DNA of 20,886 nucleotides from Azolla pinnata (lineage: Eukaryota; Streptophyta; Polypodiopsida; Salviniales; Salviniaceae): positions 1 through 20,886 of the forward strand of contig JBBBWG010032186.1 in the NCBI GenBank assembly GCA_037176905.1, written 5' to 3'. Below the pieces are notes generated by a model. It worked only from the letters and a program-made list of their open reading frames with translations, was not told the DNA's origin and made no database searches. How positions within the stretch are numbered: the first letter of the stretch is position 1; each line of letters opens with the position of its first letter. Shown here one piece after another: positions 7,701 to 17,300 of this stretch. Both the position numbers and the translations under genes were made by a program.

Positions 7701-10310
7701 AGCATTTTGCCTCAAAACACAAGCTTAAAACTGATCTACTCCAAATTGAAATCATGGAGACACCTCTTGCCCTAAAAGGCATCCAAAAGAAGAATAATCA
7801 ATCAACCAAGAAACCTTTAGATGCCTTAAGGAATTCTAGTATCTTATATCATAGGCATAAATTTATTTTCTTCTTTAATCATGAGTGTAAATAATTAAAA
7901 AATATAGGAGATTTAACAAGGTCAATATCTTTGGTGAATCAGGTGCGTCTAATTGCATCGGTGCCTGGATATCATCAAAGTCATAGACTTAAGAAGTGGG
8001 GTCATATGAAACTTCGGTCTATACTTGACGAGAATAAATTTGAGGAAGAATTCAAAAACTCTTTTCTCATTTATCAGGTATTAAACTGGTTTCTTCATTT
8101 GTTAGATGCTCTCTATTTCCACTTATAGTTTTATGACTCAGATATATCAGAGAACTTTTTCATGTACAGTTTTCATCTCTTGGCTCATTGGATGAGAAGT
8201 GGTTAAGCGAGTTTACTACTTCTACATCTGCTGGAAGGACTCCACAGAATCAACCACTAGGACTAGGAAAATTCCATGTATTATGGCCAACTGTTGAAGA
8301 TGTGAGATGCTCAATTGAGGTAAAACAAAGGTTTCTTGGATCAGCAAATTTTCTATTTGGGGAAGCAAAATTACCTGGAAGAGTATTTAAAACAAGTGGC
8401 TTGATTTTGATTTTTCTCTTTCTCATTGGCTGTCACCTGCTGTCTTGATATCTATAGGGTTATGCAGCCGGAAATGCAATTCCAAGTCCTTCTAAAAATG
8501 TAGAGAAAGATTTTCTTAAGAAATACTGGGGAAAATGGCAGGCAGATCATTCTGGGAGAGGGTAAAGTGTCTATATCCTGTTATCAGATTCCACCCATAA
8601 TAAGTGACTTCTTGAAGTTGTACCTTATATTTTCTCCAGTCGAGCAATGCCACACTTCAAGTCATACTTACGATATTGTGGGCAAGATATTGCGTAAGCA
8701 TGCGACCTTTTGAATAAGTTGCATCTTTTATTAGTGATAGCCTTATAGATGTAGGGGAATTCGTGCTAATGCAGGTGGTTCCTTTTGACTTCAGCAAATT
8801 TAAGTAAGGCAGCTTGGGGAGCTTTGCAAAAGAATGGGTCTCAGCTTATGATTCGGTCTTACGAAGTTAATTCTTTTCCTTTATCTTAACAATGATGGGT
8901 TTACATCTTCTATTTATCTCAATTTATAGTATATATGCTCTCATGCAGGTTTACCTTTTTGCACCTGTTAATCGTGTTTCATAGCATTGATCTGATCACT
9001 CATTGATATGTAAATCCAAATAGACTTCTATATGTTTGAAAATTGAAAATTGAAACTAGCTATATTTGGCATTCTAGATATAGGATGCAGTGGAATTTCT
9101 TTCATAGAAAATAATCTTGATTTCGAAGTAAAAAACATTAGGTATGTACTGTGATTCTCTTCTTGAGCACTGTCTCATGAATAATTGAATATTTGAATCT
9201 CATGTTTGAAAACAATTTAGTGGAATCCACCTCTCTTTCAACATTATGTCGCCTTCATAAGGACTTTACTCTATGCAACCTTTCTTTGGCGCATAAATTG
9301 TGTTTTACCATGAACGTTGAGTTTTCACTACATACACATGGTTACTGCTATGTGAATGTGTAGGATTTTGTATTGCAATTTCTAACTATTTTCTTTTAAT
9401 ATCATACAGTTAGGAGTGTTGTTCCTGCCATCATTGCAAAGTGCCAGAACAAATTTTTCGTGCACAAATAGGAATGTAAGTTGAAATTCTTCACTTTCTA
9501 CTAATGCTGCACATTGTCAAAGGGTATGCAGTTCATCTAGTCATGGTTTTCAACTGCATAGGATGACACATGTCGATAATGATCTATCCTTCTAAGTAAA
9601 GTTTATATATCTATTTGTCCCTTGCAACATTCAATTGATTTGTTCAGTGTGTGGTGATAAAGAGCGTCTCTAATGATGTTGGGATGGTTTCTTCACAGGT
9701 ACATGTGCAAAAGAAAGAAACACTAAGCATCAAGGATGGACAAACAATGCAGTTTTCCACGACATGTTCTGATGCAGCCAAGATTGAACAGATAAACTGC
9801 ACTAGAGTATTCTTTCCTGTGCCTTACAGGATCCCCCCTAAGAATTATGGTCCAGAAGGTACTAATATTGCCTATGTTTTTAATATTTATGTCTGAGGAG
9901 CATTTATCGTCTTCATTGAGCAAATCATGCTTTCAATCTTTCAATTCACATAAATTGAGTAAACTATGTGTACAACGCTAATAATCTCAGCAATGAGCAT
10001 TTCCTGTGTGATCTTAGGAATCTTTCTTGTTTGTGTTGTTCATGGAATTTGTATATATAGGACTATTAGTTATAATCAACCTAATAAAAAATTCCCTTTT
10101 AGGATGGCAACTGCCTCATGGGCAGGAAGCCTTAAGATATGACCCCTTATACATTTATGTAAATGAGATTGTGGTGCTTTTCAAATATGAAGAATTCATT
10201 TTATTTGCTTTGCAGACGTCCCTTGGTCCTGGGATAGGCAATATTTGAAGCCTGACGTATATGGAGAAACTTGGCCACGTTCTGTAACACTTTATGGCAC
10301 CAAAGAATGA
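1746..10310 (+). CDS. TDP1: Tyrosyl-DNA phosphodiesterase 1 with N-terminal FHA domain (16 exons)
   Basis: The enzyme hydrolyses the bond between a DNA 3' phosphate and the tyrosine of trapped topoisomerase I, in nuclear single-strand-break repair. Exons: 1746-1760, 2444-2629, 3477-3716, 3796-4011, 4277-4337, 5354-5430, 5551-5805, 5870-5959, 7943-8077, 8170-8319, 8458-8561, 8640-8693, 8775-8865, 9410-9475, 9648-9858, 10216-10310. Together they give 681 residues, frame-consistent with GT-AG borders. FHA spans about 26-112, KRKR is at 131-134, and the phosphodiesterase body runs from about 190. The first HKD has H287, K289 and N307; the second has H515, K517 and N536. All catalytic positions are kept and no frameshift is seen. 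Exon 1 codes only five residues. It was chosen because exon 2 has no earlier in-frame ATG and the joined phase fits. The least certain points are exon 1 and the exon 15 acceptor (9648 or 9699). The family is certain; it matches the plant FHA-bearing TDP1 (the Arabidopsis At5g15170 type). Confidence 0.93.
1761..2443 (+). other. TDP1 intron 1
   Basis: The donor GTAACC follows the five-codon exon and the acceptor is TTTGCAG. A 73-codon open stretch at 1955-2176 lacks an ATG start and matches nothing known, so it is ignored. An AG at about 1881 (TTTCAG before AACAATGG) could define a cryptic leader exon. Otherwise nothing is seen. Confidence 0.6.
2444..3716 (+). other. TDP1: FHA domain exons (2 and 3) of TDP1, PNKP/aprataxin-like, plus basic NLS candidate
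   Basis: Exon 2 supplies GRSN (37-40) and VSRKH (48-52). Exon 3 supplies EGQNPIVLR (68-76) and [13 protein letters not shown] (95-107). The GR, SRKH and G-x-NP order, ending in a GKYPF strand, resembles the FHA domains of PNKP, aprataxin and APLF more than a generic FHA. In those proteins it binds CK2-phosphorylated XRCC1 or XRCC4. Exon 3 also encodes KRKR (131-134), a plausible nuclear localisation signal, then an acidic helix-like DETLARALQ continuing into EMED across intron 3. Ligand binding here is inferred, not shown. Confidence 0.85.
2630..3476 (+). other. TDP1 intron 2
   Basis: The intron splits the FHA domain between exons 2 and 3 at phase 0. The interior (about 3000-3330) is less T-rich than typical plant intron sequence and may be a decayed insertion. 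No terminal repeats, target duplications or coding motifs were found to name it. Confidence 0.6.
4338..5353 (+). other. TDP1 intron 5, with a degenerate retrotransposon primer-binding site
   Basis: This is a 1016-base intron. At 4932-4943 TGGCATCAGAAT matches 9 of 12 bases of TGGTATCAGAGC, the site complementary to initiator Met tRNA in many plant Copia and Gypsy elements. It is preceded by TTCTTCAAT and followed by AAGCTTAGG, as in many Copia elements. An LTR should then lie to its left, but I could not define its 5' end, and no gag or pol reading frame is visible to the right. If real, it is an old, truncated insertion. Confidence 0.35.
5551..5805 (+). other. TDP1: TDP1 exon 7, first HKD active-site motif
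   Basis: The 85-codon exon contains [14 protein letters not shown] and [11 protein letters not shown]287 and K289 align with the catalytic His263 and Lys265 of human TDP1, and N307 keeps the 20-residue spacing to Asn283. H287 would be the nucleophile that forms the covalent 3'-phosphohistidine intermediate. The following 64-base intron has an in-frame stop (TAA at 5854-5856), so read-through would truncate the protein before the second motif. Confidence 0.93.
5960..7942 (+). other. TDP1 intron 8 (largest, 1983 bases)
   Basis: It separates YSSAT (exon 8) from [10 protein letters not shown] (exon 9) at phase 0. The region holds several ORFs of 60 to 84 codons on both strands, none recognisable. 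At 6848-6888 there is a GAAGGAAGAAAG / TTATATTAA / AGGCCA motif also seen in intron 10 of the opposite gene. The size and composition suggest decayed insertions, but no element borders were identified. Confidence 0.55.
6848..6888 (-). repeat. Putative LINE-like 3' end, copy 1
   Basis: Read on the minus strand, the segment runs TTTTGGCCTCTAAACGATG, then TTAATATAACTTTC, then TTCCTTCCTTTC. It shares its plan with 16592-16634 (TTGGCCT, TTAATATA, then a C/T tail). This resembles the 3' end of a truncated plant L1-type retrotransposon, but only about 40 bases are comparable. Confidence 0.3.
8640..8865 (+). other. TDP1: TDP1 exons 12-13, second HKD active-site motif
   Basis: Two short exons (8640-8693 and 8775-8865) encode AMPHFKSYL and [19 protein letters not shown]515 and K517 match human His493 and Lys495, and N536 matches Asn516, with a loop two residues shorter in between. 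The downstream run [10 protein letters not shown] joins LGVLFLPS in exon 14. This confirms an intact C-terminal half-domain. Confidence 0.92.
8866..9409 (+). other. TDP1 intron 13
   Basis: This AT-rich intron lies between RSYE (exon 13, donor GTTAAT) and LGVLFLPS (exon 14, acceptor CATACAG). Nothing else was recognised in it. Confidence 0.7.
9859..10215 (+). other. TDP1 intron 15
   Basis: This AT-rich, 357-base intron joins NYGPE to DVPWSWD at phase 1 through GTACTA and TTTGCAG. An open stretch at 10100-10200 shares no family motif. It is skipped because the direct join gives the expected PPxxYGPED-PW-W ending. Confidence 0.7.
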
Positions 10311-11328
10311 CACGTAACGCAAGAAAATCGGAAACAGCTTTGCTCGGTGATACATGTTTTAATCACATTGACAATGAAAAGAGTTTTGAGATTTTCTTCC
10401 ATGTTGTCAACATAGGTATGTTTGGAAGGCCACAGTTGTACTATGGACTACCGGTAGGATTCGATTTTGTATGTGTTATGCAAATACAATCTGACTTCTT
10501 TAGAATGTGTAAATAGCATTCCATATTTTGTATCCTATCACTAATCATATCATTCCGGTACGCATTGTGCACGACTTTCTTGGAGCGTGTTTCAACTTTC
10601 TTAGAATATTCTTCTGTGCAAATACAAAATGCTGTAGTAAGATGGAATCAGGTAAGCATAATCGTTTGATGCACTGCTGGTACATTTTGGATTCATGAAA
10701 ATTTTCCAATGCAATGCACTTTGGAGCTTCTGACATTTGTTTGCTTATTAAAGCCTTCGAGGAACACATAACAGTAGGAAAAGAGAAAAGAGATTCGTTT
10801 GATGAAAACAGCTTCACCAGTGCAATGTGCTCTACCTGGGCACAATCTGTGCTTACAATGTGTACATTTGACTTCTCTGTACACGTGGTGCTCGGTAAAC
10901 TTGGTTGCTGGTGCAGATAACAACACGTTGTTAGTGTTGATGAAGAATGTGTTTGAAATATATTCTAAAATCGGCTCAAATGATCCATGTAGATACCTGA
11001 AATGTTTGGCAGAAAAATCTAGGTGGTCTAAAAACTGACAATTCCCGGGTGTATAAACTGAAACAAAAAGGACAGATTCTTCTTATTACTGATAGTACAC
11101 AGGCCAACCAACCTACATCAGAGCTGAAGTGGATGGGCTGGAATACGATAATACAAAGCACATGATTGAGCTCCCAAATAGCAGTACATATGATGTTCCA
11201 AGGCATGTCTTGTTATTGTTATAAACAGAAGTAATCATATACACTTTAGTATATATACAGATAGTACCACAGAGAATCTTCAGCTTCCTTCAGCTCCATC
11301 CGCTCATTCATCTTCTGGAGAAAGATGC
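10311..11328. other. Intergenic gap between convergent stop codons (both 3' UTRs)
   Basis: TDP1 stops at 10310 and the minus-strand gene stops at 11329, so both 3' UTRs and terminators must lie in these 1018 bases. No clear AATAAA signal was found for either gene; plant signals are often degenerate. Open frames of 66 to 90 codons occur on both strands and overlap one another, with no recognised domain. A weak RING-like string near 10815-10865 is discussed among the rejected items. Confidence 0.6.
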
Positions 11329-14300
11329 TCACTCTAGCTTCAGGTTATTGCATATATGAGAAAGCTCGGGCCTAGCTTGCATCCACTCACTAAAAAGTCT
11401 CTCTCCAGCATTTGTGCTACCATGCAATGCAACGGAGCTGAACAGATACGATCGGAATGCTATAAGGAAGCAGTACCTCCTGCAAGATCCACGTAATGTA
11501 CAGTTTTCAAATGCTTTGCTTTTTTATGATGCTGATAAATGAGAGTTTCATATGGCTCTTGGTGCAAGATTGTTATCATTGTTATGTCTACCAAATTTGG
11601 AGCTATGATTTGTTGTCTGGAACATTTACCTCAGAACTTTGATGGCCATGTCCAGATTATGATTTCTGTAACCCTCAGCAGTAGAGCAATCTGATTTTAG
11701 CTGTTGCTTGTAGAAAACAATGTCCTGGTGGAGATTCCCCGCAACTTGACATCTGTAAGTGGGGAATTAATACAAGTCAACATGATAAAAGCTATATATA
11801 AAACATGGCTGTATGCTTATATATACCTCTCGATTACTTTATCGACTAGTGCCTTACTGGCAGGGCCATTTGCCAATACTCTCGTCAAGCTCAAAACATC
11901 ACGGTAATCTCCTTGTTTATATATTTCATCAGCATCATCAAAGCGTTTTGGAACTAAATGAAAAAGGTCAGGATTAGATGGTTCTTTAGAAGAAGAGGCT
12001 GATCGTCTCAATAACTCGTCCTTGGCCTGAAAAATCAAGCAAGATATTGCCATTGCATATGCAACCCCACCGTATCCAGTATGGGATATGAATAAATAGT
12101 TAGTGTTTGCATCATCCCTGCACAGAAAGAACATGGAGAATAACATTGTCAAATTTGCATTGAAATGTATTGAAAATCTCTATTAACACTAAGCATTGTT
12201 AAATGTGAATGAAAAACTAGAATCTGTCCTATGATTTTGGAAAAAACTAGAAACTATCCAATACAATACAGAATAAATCAAGATCAAGTGCTAATCTCAG
12301 GTGATGAGAGCATTGGAAGTTTGTTATTTCAGTATGCCTCAAATTCTTTATTAGGTTGCTCTCCAATAAACATGAAACTCAGGCACAGAAGCCTAGAAGC
12401 ATAGAGCATGGTTTTCTATTAAAAAAAACTGGAGGCTGTTTAGATGCGTTCTTGAACAGGACTTCTACATAGCCAAATGGAAACTCTGCTGAGCAGCATC
12501 AAGTGCCTCTTGGTATTTTCATAATTACAACACTTACTGCAACGTAGCAGAAATGAGGGCACCCTAGAAAGATAGAGAAAAGGAATGGACACCTACTTTT
12601 GCACGCGCCTCTGAATAGCATCAACATCGGCTGGAATCGCTTCCCTCTCTCGTGTCAATGGAATTCGTTTGTAATCTATATTGTAACCGAGGTTCTTAAG
12701 ATTAGCATACACTTCAGCAGGTGTCCATACATCGCCGTCTGTGACCGTTTCCCAGTACCCAATAATTTCTGATTGATTAGATGTGAGATTTGCCTCTTCA
12801 CGATGAAGCAAAACTCTGCCTGCACATCTAGATGCCTCAGCAAGAATATCCTGCTTCAATCTGTTCTCCATTTGTTCAACCTAGAAAGGACATGGTAACA
12901 ATATGGCTTTTAACTTGCAAGTAGCAATGAAACTATTCCAAATACTTTTGCTTGTGCATGAAAACCATCTTACAGCTGGTCCAGAAATGCCAACATGCTT
13001 GAGTGTATTAACTGGCTGGTCTAACTCACGCAAAACAAATGGATTCCCATGAATATAAACCACGACTTCTTCTCTCAAATCAGTGATGACAACATGGAAT
13101 GCATCATTTGATGCAGACGGTTCTGCATTGAGGTGAGCCAAAATTGCCTTTGCCCCATCTACTGTAGGGGTAGCAGAACTGTACACTGGAACCCCATCAA
13201 CCTGAGCACACAAAGCCATAAATCAGAGCACAAATGAAAAACTAGGCAATGTCTTCCTTCACTAAAGAAAATGATGTTGTAGCCACTTAATAACTTAGAT
13301 GGTCTTGCAATTGTTCATTCATACTTGAACGATTAAGACTATCAGTTCAGCTGAATTTAAGTTCAATGATAGTCATTCATAGTTGAAAACTTCAATGTTT
13401 AAATTCAAAGCCAGTAAAACAGAAAATTCTTTTTATTATTGACCTATGAATAAAATTTTATAGATAGGGACAGAATAGACCTTGCAAACATGAGGTGCAC
13501 CCTCAATGTCAATGTATTCTGATGATGTTTTTTGACCGGGGAAAAAGTACATTTTAAGAATAGATCGTTTCACGAGAACTGAACCACTACGAGCTTTCAC
13601 AACTGCCTCCATGACAGGATCTCCTTCATTTTCTTCCCCAAAAGCTGAAAAGTTTACTTCCTGCAGTGAGAATCACATAGCATCATTATTGGCTGAAGGT
13701 TAATATATAGCATAACTCCTAAACCAGAGAACGTGAAATATATTTTGTTTCTTGTGAGTTCTGATGCCTATCTCATAAGATCCTGTTCGAACTATATTAT
13801 CCTGTTATCAAGTGCAAGTGTTTTTTAGTATGGCCTTTAGATTGCCTTTGGATAACCGGTAAATCATGGGTGTTAGTTACATCAAGTGTGTAGAATAAAT
13901 AGCTTGTGTGACTACTCCGGATGGACAAAGAAACTGACTAGTACATCAGGGCGAAATATCTAAAGAAACAAAAATGGCATATAAGGAAAAAAGAGTGGAA
14001 GACAACCGGAATAGAAAAAACTTGTGAAGGTCTTAGTCGTATACTCCATTTCATCTCCTGAATCTCCGGCATTTTGTGGAGCCAGGTCTTAAAGGTTGTA
14101 CCTACACAACCTGGTGTGCAGAACCCATCAAAAGCTTCACTTCCAAGATAAGTAGTAAACGCAATTAGCATGAAATATCGTTCCAAATATTCAGTTCCTC
14201 GATCCAAAGCAGCCCGTCTTCTATGATGTTCAAGAGTCTGATTATTGAAGACCTTTCTGTAATGCAGAATGGCTTGCCGTAGGTTTTGCATTCCAGCACA

Positions 14301-17300
14301 CCGATCTATGACAGCATCCAAAGTTTCTCGGCTCGCTACACCATTTTCCAAAATTCGGGTAATTTTCCGCACTAGTGGTATGTCATCCATAACAAAGCTT
14401 GAGACAGAAGCTTGTCTTTCTATGATGGTGCTTACTTTGGTAGTATCATGGGTTTCTGCATCATTCCCTGCCTCATCACCGCTGCTTGATTCCATATCAA
14501 TATTTGAAGTTACTCTATGGATGTTTGGCAATCTAACTGGTCTTCCATAGTCACACCTTAGCTTGACAAGGCATGCAATAACAGTGCCAGTTGCAGTACG
14601 GCCACGTCCCATCTGATTATAAGAAAAAATTTGAGATTTTATTCTGTCTTATGAAATATACCAGCAGCATTCCATATATCTCAAAAAAAAAGTAATCGTT
14701 ATTCCCTGGTTACCTATAGATACAAATTGTGATCATTGATCACCTGGTTAGGTCAAACAGGATGAGGCAAGTCATCATTCAGCGCACAAAAACCATACTA
14801 TGTAATTATCTAGCAGCATCTCAACAATTAATCTATGCATGCTCTCTTCATAGGTTTACAGGTCACAGATTAAAATTACAAACCCTTCACATCTAGGCTA
14901 TCACAATCCAAATATATAGACCTGATTTCTAGAGAGGACCAACGAGAGAATTCCTGGAGGTGATAGTTCACATGAACTGAGAATTTAAAGAGGAATACAT
15001 GTAAATTTCTCCCCTCTTCCCTAACATTCTGACATGCACTTCCGCTCACTATACTTCATGGTTGCACAGAAATATTTCAATGATGGAGGAAACACCAGAA
15101 ATGACCATTTAATGTTCACTCAAGCAAAGACCAGGCAAAGTTGAATTTGGTACAACGAAATCAATCCATCAAGTCTAGCTGTCGAAGGAAAGAAGGTAAA
15201 AGAGAGGAATGCATAAAAGAACAAATCTGACTATTGTCTAAGTTATGGTTTCTAGAAACAACTTTTGTGAGACCCTTGACAAAGACAGTTAGGTACCTGA
15301 CAGTTGAAGACAAATGCCGTGTTTTTTTGAGCAGAGGCAATAATTGCTGCAATAGATCCAAAGTCAGAGCTTCTGGGAGCTTTTCCATCAGTGATAGGAA
15401 TGTGTACATATTCGACAGGAAAACCATCAGATTGCAGTTGTTTAAAGACTTCAAGTGGAGTTTGAGCTGTTTGCACTGTCACCTGCTCCCAAACATCAAA
15501 TATTTGACCATCTTCTGTCTCATGGTTTACCATTATTGCACCATTATAGCGTTCAGCCTCTCGTAGGACATCTTCTTTTAGTCGGGCCTCCATTTTTTCA
15601 ACCCTTTCCCTGTCAATACCCTAAATCCAACCAGAATCTTGAGATTTCGCTACAATTACAGACAGTTTTTGTCATAGTTGAAATTGACACCAAAGAACTT
15701 GTGAACGGAAAAGCTGATTATGCGAAACTACTTTATCAAGTTGAGTAGGGCTTACGGTGTATTCCAACATATTCTTGAATGGTCTTTCTACCTCTCGAAG
15801 CACAAAAGGTTTTCCATTAATATAAATCACAGGTTCCTCCCTCATATTGTGCCACAATACAGGTCGTCCATTTCTACCACTGCCAACTCGATGCAATACA
15901 CCAAGTATCCCATCCCTGGTTGGATTAGCTACACCATATACAGGGAAACCGTCCACCTGCCGGAAATTCGGAGCCCCTTCTATTCTTTCAAGTAGATTCA
16001 CATTTTGACATCCTGGGTAATGATCACTTTTGAGTACTGTCTGACGACCAAGAACCTCCCCATTCCTCATCGCAATAACGGCTTCTATGTTGAATGGATT
16101 TCCACTGTCAAGCATTGAAGCTTTCTTGATGAAACCAGCTACCTTGGGTCCATAACTTAGAGATCGCATAGGGTCGCCTCTTAATAGCCTGCAATGTATC
16201 CAAAAAGAAGAGTCTCTCTTGTTTTAACTGTGATCATCAGATTACATCGTTCAGAAATACATAATTACAGACAGAAAGGTAATATAATGAGCAGATCCCA
16301 TCCCAAAGAACGGCAGAAAAAAGCACCCAGTGACTATATAACAAAAATAAAAATGGTTTGCATGGCGTATCATACTACTGAACGTGTATTCTTGTGCATC
16401 ACACAACAAGAACCTAGCATTACAACTTTGTGAAGGACAAACTTCTGGATCGATTAAAGCCGTTTGTGCATCAAGAGTGATATCAATTGTTTGGCGTTGG
16501 ACATTGAAGTCGAAAAAAAAAAATAGCTTGGTTGGAACATACAAAAACTGGACAATCAAAGGAAGAGAAAAACAAGATTTCTGAGGAGGCAGAAAAGAAA
16601 GAAAGAAAGATATATTAATGCCTTCGTAGGCCAACGTGGCAAATGTACAATTATTTGTTTGTGTCACAATGAATATGTAAATACAAAATGAACCTGAGAA
16701 AATTCCTCCAACCTGAAATTGCCATTATAATGGAAAGTCCTCGTATGAGCCCTCTTACTACATATTGTTAAGATGTATATGCAAAGTTATAACTCAGATC
16801 AATTCTGGCATAACTCACATCATGAAACACCATTTCATATTCTACAAGCTCCTAGTTATGGAAGAAACAGAATCCTATTTTGCAAACTTTGCATTAGCAG
16901 ATATCCATTAGTAGATTCATTTTTAGATAGTCTATCTAAAAATGTCTTCCTTTTTGCATAAATCAGTATATATTCAGAAGTCTACCTCACCTTCTCAATA
17001 TGCTATATAACTCTGGCCTTGCTTTCATCCAGTTCTGGAAACTGCTTTGTGCACCGGACCGATTAAATAGAGCAGACTGATCAGTGTGTATATATACAGC
17101 AAAGCATATAAGAAAATAGTATCGCTCCAAGTATTCAACAAAGAAAAATAAGGCAGACTCCTTCTTTTTCTCATCTGCTTGGCGATGGATGCTGTTACGA
17201 TATGCTGCAATGGCCTCTCGTAAATTCTGCATCCAGAAGATCAGCAAGTCCTCATTTAAGTAAAGGTGAAAATTTCAAAACTATGAATGAGTACCGTTGC

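Noticed and set aside
7661..7894. 77-codon ORF in TDP1 intron 8 ending just before exon 9
   Set aside because: It matches no TDP1 region and has a stop before exon 9. Exon 8 joins exon 9 directly to give the expected [13 protein letters not shown].
10100..10205. Possible extra TDP1 exon between exons 15 and 16
   Set aside because: Including it breaks the expected NYGPE-DVPWSWD ending. The direct splice is in phase and matches the family C-terminus.
10799..11038. RING-like string (PVQCALPGHNLCLQC) in the intergenic gap
   Set aside because: It recalls the HNxCLxC part of plant RING proteins, but the upstream Cys pair and the second Cys half are missing and other frames overlap. It is probably chance.
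15234..15566. 110-codon + strand ORF, and similar + strand ORFs over 11700-18650
   Set aside because: They are antisense shadows of paladin exons or introns, with no motif of their own.
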